The notes below the pieces were generated by a model. The model did not search any database, was not told the origin of the DNA, and worked only from the letters and a program-made list of their open reading frames with translations. A program made the translations under genes and the position numbers. 64,000 bases of DNA from Streptomyces sp. ITFR-16 (GTDB taxonomy: Bacteria; Actinomycetota; Actinomycetes; Streptomycetales; Streptomycetaceae): contig NZ_CP134609.1 of the NCBI RefSeq assembly GCF_031844705.1, forward strand, positions 868,001 through 932,000. Direction: 5' to 3'. Shown one piece after another: positions 49,476 through 57,644 of this stretch; position 1 is the stretch's first letter; each line of letters begins with the position of its first letter.

Positions 49476-50690
49476 ATGGCGCATCACATTCATCCGTCCG
49501 ACGCCGGCGATCCGCTGGGGCCACTCCCCCAGGAGTTCGCCGCAATCATGCGGCCCGAACTTCCCAGCCTCATCAAGGAAATAGGCGTCGAGGTGACGCG
49601 GGCGTATCCGGAGTACGCCCGTCTGCTCGACGGGCCGAACGGGCAGGCGTTGCGGGTCGGCGTCGAGCAGAGCCTCTCCTCGTTCGTCGATCTGGTCGCG
49701 GAGCCCTCCACGTCCACCAGCCTGCGCGACGACATGTGCCGGCGCTTCGGCCGGTTCGAGGCCTACGAGGGCCGGAGCATGGAGGCACTGCAAGGGGCCT
49801 ACCGTCTCGGCGCCCGGGTGGCGTTACGCAGGGCGAAGAAGGTCGGCCAGAGCTACAGCTTCTCCCCCGCGCTCATGCTCAGCTTCGCCGACGCCCTCTT
49901 CGCCTACGTCGACGAACTGGAGGCGCTGTCGCGGGAGGGCTTCCTGGAGGTCCAGTCCCAGTCGGGCGAGCAGAGCGAGGCCACGCGCCGCCGCCTGCTC
50001 CACCTCATCCTCGCCGGGCGGCCGGTCCCGCGCACCGCCATCGCCGAGCTCTGCGAACAGACCGGCTGGCCCCTGCCCGAGCAGGTCACCCTGGTCGCCG
50101 CCCGGGCCCCCGCCGGGCTCGACCGGGTCGACGCGGACCGCGACATGCTGGTCGACCTCAGCAGTCCGCAGCCGCACCTGCTCATACCGGGACCGCTGGA
50201 CGAGGGCCGCAGACAGATGCTCGAACGGGCCCTGATCGGCACCCGTGCGGCGATCGGCCCCACCGTCCCGACGGCGCAGGCATCGGACTCCATCCGCTGG
50301 GCCCGCCGGGTGCTGGAACTCATCGACAGCGGGATCATCGACGACGCGCCGCTCGTGCTGTGCGAGAACCATCTGGTCACGCTCTGGCTGCTGTCCGACC
50401 CCGCGTTGCTCGACCAGCTCGCGCAGCGGGAGCTCGCCCCGATCGCGGGCATCAGCGCCACCCGGCGGGACCGGCTGATCGAGACCCTGCGCATCTGGCT
50501 CGACACCCGGGGCACAGCGGCGCACATGGGCGCCCTGCTCGATGTGCACCCGCAGACCGTCCGCTACCGCATGCGCAACCTGGAGACGATATTCGGCGAA
50601 CAACTCATCGATCCGGAGAGCCGGTTCTCGACGGAGGCGGTACTGCGCGCGCTCCAGTTGCGCGCGCGCAGCGAGGACATCCCTCTCTGA
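49476..50690 (+). CDS. PucR/CdaR-type transcriptional regulator
   Basis: 404 residues. The N-terminal 160 residues (LPSLIKEIGVEVTRAYPEYA, YRLGARVALRRAKKVG, ADALFAYVDELEALSREGF) match the RsbRD-like domain often joined to PucR proteins. A GGDEF-like central domain follows (LVAARAPAGLDR). The C-terminus is the PucR helix-turn-helix: LIETLRIWLDTRGTAAHMGA, LLDVHPQTVRYRMRNLETIFG. Regulators of this class control purine, gamma-aminobutyrate or lipid catabolism genes. The ATG at 49476 has AGGGGA five bases upstream. It lies between the secreted/mce block and the SCP2/acyl-CoA dehydrogenase genes and may regulate either. Confidence 0.85.
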   Translation: MAHHIHPSDAGDPLGPLPQEFAAIMRPELPSLIKEIGVEVTRAYPEYARLLDGPNGQALRVGVEQSLSSFVDLVAEPSTSTSLRDDMCRRFGRFEAYEGRSMEALQGAYRLGARVALRRAKKVGQSYSFSPALMLSFADALFAYVDELEALSREGFLEVQSQSGEQSEATRRRLLHLILAGRPVPRTAIAELCEQTGWPLPEQVTLVAARAPAGLDRVDADRDMLVDLSSPQPHLLIPGPLDEGRRQMLERALIGTRAAIGPTVPTAQASDSIRWARRVLELIDSGIIDDAPLVLCENHLVTLWLLSDPALLDQLAQRELAPIAGISATRRDRLIETLRIWLDTRGTAAHMGALLDVHPQTVRYRMRNLETIFGEQLIDPESRFSTEAVLRALQLRARSEDIPL

Positions 50691-50754
50691 CCTCTCCGAG
50701 CAGGGCTCCGGCCGCGCGAGGCGACGGCCGGGGCGGGTACGTCACGACAGGTCA

Positions 50755-50772
50755 ACTTACCTACGGGTAAGT
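50755..50772. promoter_or_regulatory. Palindrome ACTTACC-TACG-GGTAAGT
   Basis: Perfect 7-bp arms with a 4-base spacer, 150 bp upstream of the 87-residue gene at 50924. The half-site resembles those at 51265-51295, suggesting one TetR-like regulator acts on both. Confidence 0.5.
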
Positions 50773-50923
50773 GGAAATAGCCGGTCAGTCCCGAACGGTT
50801 GCCACACGGAGACGTTCTCAACGAGAAACCCGGAACTGCGTCCCGTACACATGGAGGAGTCGTCCGCCCACCCGGCGGCCGCAAGTCCGACCTCCTGGCC
50901 ACCATTCGAGAGGGAACCCCCCG

Positions 50924-51187
50924 ATGACCGCCTCGCACCTGCTCGTACCCGTACCGATCCCGGACCGCATCGCCGCGCTCATCGGGTCCTGCATCCCGCC
51001 GCACATCCTGGAGGCGGAGTTCGAGGCCGAGTGCGCCGCACGCGAGGTCCGCAGGTTCCGCGGGCCCCGGCTCGGAGTCGAGGACCAGGCCGACCGTGAG
51101 CAGGCCCTCTCGGAGCTGGCCCGCGCCAACAAGGTGCTCGCCGCCCATCACCCCCGGCTGGCGGTGCGCCCCGGCAGCTCCTGGTGA
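50924..51187 (+). CDS. Small conserved-looking protein of unknown function
   Basis: 87 residues, ATG with GAGAGGGA eight bases upstream. It is mostly helical: LIGSCIPPHILEAEFEAECA, EDQADREQALSELARANKV. There is no signal peptide or membrane helix and no domain I recognise. It sits between the PucR gene and the SCP2 gene and is flanked on both sides by similar palindromes (50755-50772 and 51265-51295), so it may share regulation with the lipid genes. Confidence 0.6.
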   Translation: MTASHLLVPVPIPDRIAALIGSCIPPHILEAEFEAECAAREVRRFRGPRLGVEDQADREQALSELARANKVLAAHHPRLAVRPGSSW

Positions 51188-51264
51188 CTCCACGCCACAG
51201 CACCGTCGCACCGTCGCTCCCGCAACGCCGCACCGGCCTTGCGCGGCCGGGACGCGACGCTTAC

Positions 51265-51295
51265 CTTACTCAAAAGTAAGTTTACTCCAGAGTAA
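51265..51295. promoter_or_regulatory. Two adjacent TTACT-type operators before the SCP2 gene
   Basis: CTTACT-CAAA-AGTAAG (51265-51280) and TTACTC-CA-GAGTAA (51282-51295) are perfect dyads. A further half-site CTTACC precedes them at 51260-51265. The second dyad overlaps the AAGGA ribosome binding site of the GTG at 51305. Such TTACT/AGTAA sites suit TetR-family regulators of acyl-CoA metabolism. Confidence 0.6.
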
Positions 51296-51304
51296 GGAAC
51301 TGGC

Positions 51305-51778
51305 GTGGCCGACAACAGCAGCGGCAACCTGACCGGTGAACTGGCCGCACTCGACTTCGCGGCCGTCTCCCCGCCGGAGTTCGCGCGGATCGTGAAGGGC
51401 CTGTCCGGCCAGCAGCTCGGCGAGGTCATGCACGGCGAGCTGCGCACCCGCATCCTCGGCGAGGTCTTCGGCCGGATGCGGCAGCAGTTCCGCCCCGAGG
51501 CGGCGGGCGCGCTCACGGCCCTGATCCGCTGGAAGATCACCGGTGAGACCGACGAGGTCTACGAGACCTCCCTCGCGAACGGCACCTGCACCGTCAGCCG
51601 CGGCCGTTCCGAGGCCGAGCCGCGCACCACGCTGGTGATGGCGGACGCGGAGTTCCTCAAACTGGTGTCGGGCAACGGCAATCCCGTGACGATGTTCATG
51701 ATGCGCAAGCTGAAGGTGGCCGGTGACGTCGGCCTGGCCTCGGGCCTCACCCGCTACTTCGACATACCGAAGGCCTGA
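51305..51778 (+). CDS. SCP2 sterol-binding-domain protein
   Basis: 157 residues. The central and C-terminal part matches the SCP2 sterol carrier fold: AALTALIRWKITGETDEVYE (as ALIRWKITGETDEVYE), CTVSRGRSEAEPRTTLVMAD, AEFLKLVSGNGNPVTMFMMRKLKVAGDV (core FMMRKLKVAGDVGLA). Such domains bind sterols or fatty acyl chains in the cytosol. It starts with GTG and is followed after four bases by an acyl-CoA dehydrogenase, so the two are an operon. The adjacent operators imply induction by a lipid or acyl-CoA. It is a plausible receiver of substrate imported by the nearby Mce system. Confidence 0.85.
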   Translation: MADNSSGNLTGELAALDFAAVSPPEFARIVKGLSGQQLGEVMHGELRTRILGEVFGRMRQQFRPEAAGALTALIRWKITGETDEVYETSLANGTCTVSRGRSEAEPRTTLVMADAEFLKLVSGNGNPVTMFMMRKLKVAGDVGLASGLTRYFDIPKA

Positions 51779-51782
51779 GCCG

Positions 51783-52997
51783 ATGAGTCACTTCTCCCTC
51801 GCGCTCACCGAGGAACAGCAGGATCTGCGCAACTGGGTGCACGGCTTCGCCGCCCAGGTGGTGCGCCCGGCGGCCGCCGAGTGGGACGCCCGCGAGGAGA
51901 CGCCCTGGCCGGTGATCCAGGAGGCCGCCCGGATCGGACTGTACGGATTCGAGTCGCTGGCCGACATGTACGGCGATCCCTCGGGGCTCTCCCTCCAGAT
52001 CGCCAACGAGGAGCTGTTCTGGGGCGACGCCGGCATCGGCATGGCGCTCTTCGGCACCTCGCTCGCCGTCGCCGGCATCTTCGCCTCCGGCACACCGGAC
52101 CAGCTCGCCGAATGGGTCCCCCAGTGCTACGGCGACGCCGACGACCCGAAGGTGGCGGCGTTCTGCGTCTCCGAGCCGCAGGCCGGCTCCGACGTCTCCG
52201 CGATGACCACGAGGGCCCGCTACGACGGGGCCAGGGACGAGTGGGTCCTCTCCGGCCAGAAGGCGTGGATCACCAACGGCGGCATCGCCGGGATCCACGT
52301 GGTCGTCGCCTCCGTCGATCCGTCGCTGGGCGCACGCGGGCAGGCCGCGTTCATCGTGCCGCCCGCCACCGAGGGCCTGGCGGCGAGCCGCACCATCAAG
52401 AAGCTCGGGCTGCGCGCCTCGCACACGGCGGACGTCTTCCTCGACGACGTCCGGGTCCCCGGCCACTGCCTGCTCGGGGGCAGGGAGAAGCTGGATGCCC
52501 GCCTCGCCCGCGCCCGCGAGGGCACCAACGCCAAGGGCCAGGCGGCGATGGCCACCTTCGAGGTCAGCCGCCCCACCGTCGGCGCCCAGGCGCTGGGCAT
52601 CGCCCGCGCCGCGTACGAGTACGCCCTGGAGTACGCCGGGGACCGCGAGGCGTTCGGCCGGCCCATCATCGAGAACCAGTCGATCGCCTTCGCGCTCGCC
52701 GACCTCCGTACGGAGATCGAGGCCGTACGGCTGCTGATCTGGCAGGCCGCCTGGATGGCCCGCAACGACCGCGTCTTCGACGCCGGCCAGGGCTCCATGT
52801 CCAAGCTGCGCGCGGGCGAGCTCGCGGTGTCCGCGACGGAGAAGGCCGTCCAGATCCTCGGCGGCGCCGGGTACAGCCGGGAGCATCCGGTCGAGCGGAT
52901 GTACCGCGACGCCAAGATCTACACGATCTTCGAGGGGACCAGCGAGATCCAGCGCCTGGTCATCGCGCGCGCGATCTCGGGCCGTCACATCCGCTGA
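51783..52997 (+). CDS. Acyl-CoA dehydrogenase
   Basis: 404 residues with the three usual domains. The N-terminal helices start LTEEQQDLRNWVHGFAAQVV. The middle strand domain has FCVSEPQAGSDVSAMTTRA and WVLSGQKAWITNGGIAGI (FAD-binding). The C-terminal helices contain GREAFGRPIIENQSIAF-like DREAFGRPIIENQSIAFALA, ILGGAGYSREHPVERMYRDAK and the catalytic glutamate in IFEGTSEIQRLVIAR. It makes the alpha,beta double bond of an acyl-CoA and passes electrons to ETF. The chain-length preference is not evident. The ATG is four bases after the SCP2 stop. Confidence 0.92.
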   Translation: MSHFSLALTEEQQDLRNWVHGFAAQVVRPAAAEWDAREETPWPVIQEAARIGLYGFESLADMYGDPSGLSLQIANEELFWGDAGIGMALFGTSLAVAGIFASGTPDQLAEWVPQCYGDADDPKVAAFCVSEPQAGSDVSAMTTRARYDGARDEWVLSGQKAWITNGGIAGIHVVVASVDPSLGARGQAAFIVPPATEGLAASRTIKKLGLRASHTADVFLDDVRVPGHCLLGGREKLDARLARAREGTNAKGQAAMATFEVSRPTVGAQALGIARAAYEYALEYAGDREAFGRPIIENQSIAFALADLRTEIEAVRLLIWQAAWMARNDRVFDAGQGSMSKLRAGELAVSATEKAVQILGGAGYSREHPVERMYRDAKIYTIFEGTSEIQRLVIARAISGRHIR

Positions 52998-53089
52998 GCG
53001 TCGGCCGGGGACGGGGGCGGCGGCCGGGCGGCAGGACGGGTTGGCGAGGATGGGCGGGTCCGACCGCCGTCACACCCTGGGGAACCGCC

Positions 53090-53917
53090 ATGCCCGCCGG
53101 CCCGCGCCCGTCCGTCCTCTTCGTCACCGACCTCGCCTACGAGGCGCGCGGCCGCCGCTACTGCGACGAGGACATCCGTCTGACCGCCCGGCTGCGCGAG
53201 GACTTCGACCTCGCACTGTGCCACCCGCGCGACGCCGCCGCGCTGCTGGACGGCTTCGACGCGGTCGTCGTCCGCAACAGCGGCCCGGTGCTCCACTACC
53301 AGGAGGCGTACGACGCCTTCCGCGCGCGGGCCGGTGAGCTGGGCACCAAGGTCTACAACCCGCTGACCGGCCGGGGAGACATGGCGGGCAAGCAGTATCT
53401 GGTCGACCTCAGCCGTGCCGGATATCCGGTGATACCCACCGTGGACCGGGCAGCCGACCTGCGACTGCTGCCGGCGGCCGACAGCTATGTGATCAAGCCC
53501 AAGCTCGGCGCGGACTCGGTCGGGCTGCGGTTCGTGACGACGCCCGACCCGGCGCCCGACGAGGACGGCACCCTCCTGATCCAGCCGCGGATCGACTTCC
53601 GCTACGAGGTGTCCTTCTACTTCGTCGACCAGGACTTCCAGTACGCGCTGCACGCCCCGCACCCGGACCGGCGCTGGGTGCTGGAGCCGTACGGGGCGAG
53701 CGCTGCGGACCTGGAGTTCGCCCGGTCGTTCATCGCCTGGAACACCCTGGACCACGGCATCCAGCGGGTCGACGCGTGCCGGACGGCGGACGGCGGACTG
53801 CTGCTCGTCGAGCTGGAGGACCTCAATCCGTATCTCTCGCTGGACCGGGTGGCGGAGCCCGTACAGGCGGCTTTCGCGGCCCGGATGAAGGCGTCGCTGC
53901 GGGATCTGCTGGGCTGA
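53090..53917 (+). CDS. ATP-grasp-like protein of unknown substrate
   Basis: 275 residues. The N-terminal part resembles a pre-ATP-grasp domain (VLFVTDLAYEARGRRYCDED, FDAVVVRNSGPVL). The central part has YVIKPKLGADSVGLRFV, like the ATP-binding KP...G..S.G strand-loop, and LIQPRIDFRYEVSFYFVD. The C-terminal VELEDLNPYLSLDRV matches the metal-binding E..N.. motif of ATP-grasp ligases. Such enzymes join a carboxylate to an amine or thiol through an acyl-phosphate. No partner gene beside it reveals the substrate. The ATG at 53090 follows CTGGGGAACC. Confidence 0.65.
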   Translation: MPAGPRPSVLFVTDLAYEARGRRYCDEDIRLTARLREDFDLALCHPRDAAALLDGFDAVVVRNSGPVLHYQEAYDAFRARAGELGTKVYNPLTGRGDMAGKQYLVDLSRAGYPVIPTVDRAADLRLLPAADSYVIKPKLGADSVGLRFVTTPDPAPDEDGTLLIQPRIDFRYEVSFYFVDQDFQYALHAPHPDRRWVLEPYGASAADLEFARSFIAWNTLDHGIQRVDACRTADGGLLLVELEDLNPYLSLDRVAEPVQAAFAARMKASLRDLLG

Positions 53918-53972
53918 CACGTCCGGCGGTCCCCGGCATGCGGGTGACAGGGCGCGGTGTGAGCGTGTAGAC

Positions 53973-56045
53973 GTGACCACTGCCAGCGAGACCGCCCCCG
54001 CCGCGCAGAGTGCCGCCGCGCCGCCCCTGCTCGATCCCCGCCGCCGCAACATCGTCTTCGCCACGATCGTGCTGGGCATCCTGCTGGCCGCACTGGACCA
54101 GACGATCGTGGGCACCGCGCTGCCCACGATCGTCTCGGACCTCGGGGGCGCCGCCCATATGTCCTGGGTGGTCACCGCCTATCTGCTCGCGGAGACCGTG
54201 GCGACGGTCCTGGTCGGCAAGTTCGGCGACCTGTTCGGCCGGAAGATCGTCTTCCAGCTGTCGGCGGTCATCTTCATCACCGGTTCGTTCCTCTGCGGTC
54301 TCGCCACCAACATGACGCTGCTGATCGTGTGGCGCGGTCTGCAGGGCATCGGCGCCGGCGGTCTGATGGTCACCTCGATGGCGCTCATCGCCGATGTCAT
54401 CCCGCTGCGCGACCGGGGCAAGTACCAGGGCGCCATCGGCGCGGTCTTCGGTGTCTCCACCGTCATCGGGCCGCTGCTCGGCGGGCTGTTCACCGACCAT
54501 CTGACCTGGCGCTGGGCGTTCTACGTCAATGTGCCGATCGCGATCGTGGTGGTCATCGCGGCGGCCCGTACGATCCCGTCCGTCAAGGCCGCGGGGCGTC
54601 CGGTCATCGACTACCTGGGCATCGCGATGGTCACCGTCGGCGCGAGCGCCCTGATCCTGGCGACGAGCTGGGGCGGCAACCAGTACGCCTGGGGCTCCTC
54701 GGTCATCATCGGCCTGTTCGTCCTCGGTCTGGTGGCGCTCGCGGTCTTCTGCCTCGTCGAGTTCCGCGCGAAGGAACCGATGCTGCCGATGCGGCTGTTC
54801 GCCAACCCCGTCTTCACGGTCTGCTCGATCCTCAGCTTCATCGTGGGGTTCGCGATGCTCGGCGCGATGATCTTCCTGCCGACGTATCTCCAGTACGTGG
54901 ACGGGGACTCCGCGACCCTCTCGGGGGTGCGGACGCTGCCGATGGTCGTGGGGCTGCTGGCCGCCTCGATCTTCAGCGGCAACGTGGTCAGCAAGACCGG
55001 GCGCTACCGGATCTTCCCCGTCGTGGGCTCGCTGGTCATGGCGGCCGGGCTGTATCTGCTCTCCCGGATGGGCCCGGACAGCGGGGTCTGGCTGGAATCG
55101 CTGTACATGCTGGTGCTCGGGCTGGGCATCGGCCTCTCGATGCAGGTGCTGACGATCGCGGTGCAGAACACGGTCGACTACGCGGACCTGGGCACGGCGA
55201 CCTCGGGCGTGACGTTCTTCCGCACCCTCGGCAGCTCCTTCGGCACAGCGGTCTTCGGGACCATCTACGCCAACGCCCTCGGCCCCAATCTCCGGGACGG
55301 CATCGCGCAGGCGGCCCGCGCGGGCGGCGATCCGGCCGTGCTGGCGAAGGCCTCGCAGAGCCCGGAGGGACTGCACGCGCTGCCCGGAACCCAGTCCGCG
55401 CCCCTGGCCCAGGCGTATGCCGACACGCTGCACACGGTGTTCCTGTGGACCGTGCCGGTCGCCCTGCTCGGCTTCGTCGTGGCGCTGTTCCTCAAGCAGG
55501 TGAAGCTGCGGGACACCGTACGGGCCGGCTCGACGGACATGGGCGAGGGGTTCGCCTCACCGAGCGCCGGGGACTCCGCGAAGCTGCTCGAATTCTCCGT
55601 GGCCAAGATCCTGCGGCGGGTGGACCCGGACACGGCCCGGCGGATCGTGGCCGCTTCGGACACCCGGCTCGACATGGCGGGAGCCTGGGCGGTCATGCAG
55701 GTCGAGCTGTTCACCCGCATGGTCGGCCACGCGGGGCTCCGGCTGATCGCGGCCCGGCACCGGATCCCGCCGGAGGTCCTGGTGCCCGTCTTCGACCGGA
55801 TGATCGAGGAGGGCTATCTCACGGGCGACGGCCATCTGTTCACGCACACCGCCGCGGGCAGCCGGGAGGCCGCGACCATCACGGAGGCGTGGGCCCGCTG
55901 GCTCGACGAGCAGCTGGGCGAGCGCGGCGAGCGCCCGGACGACGAGCGGCTGCGCGCCGCCGTCGATGTGATCGCCAAGCGGCTGCTGGCCGAGGACCTC
56001 ACCCAGGAGCTGTCCCCCGCCGCCCCGGCGGGCGCCCCGGTGTGA
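53973..56045 (+). CDS. DHA2-family MFS exporter fused to a winged-helix-like domain
   Basis: 690 residues. Residues about 25-510 are a 14-helix DHA2 drug:proton antiporter: LAALDQTIVGTALPTIVSDL (motif D1), KFGDLFGRKIVFQLSA (motif A), GLQGIGAGGLMVTSMALIAD (motif B) and AIGAVFGVSTVIGPLLGGLF (motif C). After residue 540 comes an extra 150-residue soluble domain with FSVAKILRRVDPDTARRIVA, MAGAWAVMQVELFTRMVGHA and VFDRMIEEGYLTGDGHLFTH, which reads like a MarR-type winged helix. The GTG start gives a normal N-terminus. A transporter with a built-in sensor or DNA-binding-like tail is the best description. The fusion is continuous in one frame. Confidence 0.87.
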   Translation: MTTASETAPAAQSAAAPPLLDPRRRNIVFATIVLGILLAALDQTIVGTALPTIVSDLGGAAHMSWVVTAYLLAETVATVLVGKFGDLFGRKIVFQLSAVIFITGSFLCGLATNMTLLIVWRGLQGIGAGGLMVTSMALIADVIPLRDRGKYQGAIGAVFGVSTVIGPLLGGLFTDHLTWRWAFYVNVPIAIVVVIAAARTIPSVKAAGRPVIDYLGIAMVTVGASALILATSWGGNQYAWGSSVIIGLFVLGLVALAVFCLVEFRAKEPMLPMRLFANPVFTVCSILSFIVGFAMLGAMIFLPTYLQYVDGDSATLSGVRTLPMVVGLLAASIFSGNVVSKTGRYRIFPVVGSLVMAAGLYLLSRMGPDSGVWLESLYMLVLGLGIGLSMQVLTIAVQNTVDYADLGTATSGVTFFRTLGSSFGTAVFGTIYANALGPNLRDGIAQAARAGGDPAVLAKASQSPEGLHALPGTQSAPLAQAYADTLHTVFLWTVPVALLGFVVALFLKQVKLRDTVRAGSTDMGEGFASPSAGDSAKLLEFSVAKILRRVDPDTARRIVAASDTRLDMAGAWAVMQVELFTRMVGHAGLRLIAARHRIPPEVLVPVFDRMIEEGYLTGDGHLFTHTAAGSREAATITEAWARWLDEQLGERGERPDDERLRAAVDVIAKRLLAEDLTQELSPAAPAGAPV

Positions 56046-56049
56046 GGGG

Positions 56050-56505
56050 TCAGTCGGTGAAGACGGCCGACTCGTAGACCCAGGCCCCTTCGTGGCGGAC
56101 GAAGCGGCTCTTCTCGTGGAGCGAGCCGGGGGTGCCGTCGTCGAGGTAGTGCGCCCGGAAGGTGACGGTCCCGGTGGTGTGGAAGGCCGAGCCGTCCGTC
56201 GTCCCCAGGATCTCCAGCCCCTGCCAGCGCAGCCCCGGGTCGAGGTCGAGGACGTCCGGCCGGTGGTCCGGGTGCCAGGTGCGCAGCAGGTACGCGGCGT
56301 CCCGGACGACGAAGGCGGCGTACCGCGAACGCATCAGCGCCTCGCAGGTCGGCGCCGGGGCCCCGGCGTGCAGCCGCCCGCAGCACTCCGCGTACGGGGC
56401 GGGCCGCCCGCACGGGCACGGCGAGGCCGCGGTGACCTCGGGGGCGGGTACGGCACGGGGGCTCGTGGCGGAGGGGCGCCGGGGGCGTGAGCTGCGTCGG
56501 GACAT
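56050..56505 (-). CDS. YchJ-family (UPF0225) SEC-C motif protein
   Basis: 151 residues. The metal-binding SEC-C type motif is SPCPCGRPAPYAECCGRLH (about residues 29-47), and the core of the family follows: LMRSRYAAFVVRDAAYLLRT, HTTGTVTFRAHYLD, LHEKSRFVRHEGAWVYES. The fold is NTF2-like. The biochemical role is unknown; SEC-C motifs bind zinc and often contact ribosomes or SecA. It converges on the MFS gene, with five bases between stops. Confidence 0.87.
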   Translation of the reverse strand: MSRRSSRPRRPSATSPRAVPAPEVTAASPCPCGRPAPYAECCGRLHAGAPAPTCEALMRSRYAAFVVRDAAYLLRTWHPDHRPDVLDLDPGLRWQGLEILGTTDGSAFHTTGTVTFRAHYLDDGTPGSLHEKSRFVRHEGAWVYESAVFTD

Positions 56506-56542
56506 GGGTCCATTGTGACCCGGGGCGCCGGCCGGGTGTGTC

Positions 56543-57349
56543 TCAGCCCTTGCGGGCCACGCCCGCGTAACCGGGGATCGGATCGTCGCCCGGGACGTCG
56601 ATGACCTCACCGAGTTCGGGGTGCCAGTCGGCGGAGAGCGAGACACCTGGACCGACGAGGTCCAGGCCGTGGAAGAAGGCGGAGAACTCGGCGTGGCTGC
56701 GGGTGCGCAGCGTCATGCCGCGCGCCCGGTACAGGGCGGCCGCCTGCGCGGCGCCCTCCGGGTCGAAGTCGCCGGTGGTCTGCGAGAGGACGAGGTAGCT
56801 GCCGGGTGCCAGCTCGTCGACGAGGTGGTCCACCAGGGCGGCGCCGTCCTCGTCGTCGATGAAGTGCAACAGGGCGAGCAGCGACAGGGCGATCGGCCTG
56901 CTGAAGTCGAGGACCTTGCCGGCCGCCTCCAGGATCGCCTCGGGGCTGCGGGCGTCGGCCTGGATGTACTCAGTGGCGCCCTGCGGGGTGGAGCGCAGCA
57001 GGGCCGCCGCGTGGGCGAGGACGATGGGGTCGTTGTCGCAGTAGACGATGCGGGCGTCCGGCGCGGTCCGCTGGGCGATCTGGTGGAGGTTGGGTTCGGT
57101 CGGTATGCCGGTGCCGATGTCGAGGAACTGCCGGATGCCGCTCTCGGCCAGCCAGCGGGTGGCGCGGTGCATGAACGCCCGGTTGACCCGTGCCATGTCG
57201 CGCCCCCGCGCGTCCAGGGCCAGCAGTTGCCGGGCCATCTGCTCGTCGACCGGGTAGTTGTCCTTCCCGCCGAGGAACCAGTCGTACATCCGCGCGGGGT
57301 GCGGCTTGCTGGTGTCGATCTCGACGGCGGGGGGCTCGTGCCCGGTCAT
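56543..57349 (-). CDS. DUF574-family S-adenosylmethionine-dependent methyltransferase-like protein
   Basis: 268 residues of the SAM-methyltransferase-like DUF574 group that is abundant in Streptomyces: IDTSKPHPARMYDWFLGGKDNYPVDE (as SKPHPARMYDWFLGGKDNYP), QFLDIGTGIPTEPNLHQIAQ (SAM-binding motif I), VYCDNDPIVLAHAAALL, and LLALLHFIDDEDG. The substrate is unknown. These genes are commonly found near XRE/DUF397 loci, as here. The gene starts at 57349, 58 bp downstream of the DUF397 stop. Confidence 0.88.
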   Translation of the reverse strand: MTGHEPPAVEIDTSKPHPARMYDWFLGGKDNYPVDEQMARQLLALDARGRDMARVNRAFMHRATRWLAESGIRQFLDIGTGIPTEPNLHQIAQRTAPDARIVYCDNDPIVLAHAAALLRSTPQGATEYIQADARSPEAILEAAGKVLDFSRPIALSLLALLHFIDDEDGAALVDHLVDELAPGSYLVLSQTTGDFDPEGAAQAAALYRARGMTLRTRSHAEFSAFFHGLDLVGPGVSLSADWHPELGEVIDVPGDDPIPGYAGVARKG

Positions 57350-57407
57350 GGCGCGCTCCTTGGGTCCGTGGGTCGGCGAACAGGAAGGACAGGCCCGGTC
57401 GGCCGGA

Positions 57408-57644
57408 TCAGGTCAGGAGGAAGTCCGCCTGGCCGGCCTTGGCGCCCTGGATGAAGGCGGCGATCTCGCGGTGGGTGTAGATGAGGGCCGGGCCGTCCGG
57501 GTCCGCGGACTGGCGCATGGCGATTCTTCCGTCGGCCAGCTTCATGGCCTCGACGCAGTTGCCGCCGTTGCCGCCGCTCCACGGCTTGTACCAGCCCTCG
57601 GAGCCGAGTTCGGTGGCCGGCATGCCGTTGTATATGGGTGTCAT
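57408..57644 (-). CDS. DUF397-domain protein
   Basis: 78 residues; WYKPWSGGNGGNCVEAMKLADGRIAMRQSADPDGPALIYT in outline (key block SGGNGGNCVEA, DPDGPAL, EIAAFIQGAKAGQADFL) is the DUF397 pattern. Such small proteins are partners of the XRE regulators encoded next door, in WhiJ-like development loci. Its ATG overlaps the stop of the regulator (TGATG), so the pair is translationally coupled. Confidence 0.9.
   Translation of the reverse strand: MTPIYNGMPATELGSEGWYKPWSGGNGGNCVEAMKLADGRIAMRQSADPDGPALIYTHREIAAFIQGAKAGQADFLLT

Noticed and set aside
48813-49793. A 326-codon minus-strand frame in the gap before the PucR gene
   Set aside because: It runs antisense into the PucR coding region and has no recognisable domain or Streptomyces-like start signal.
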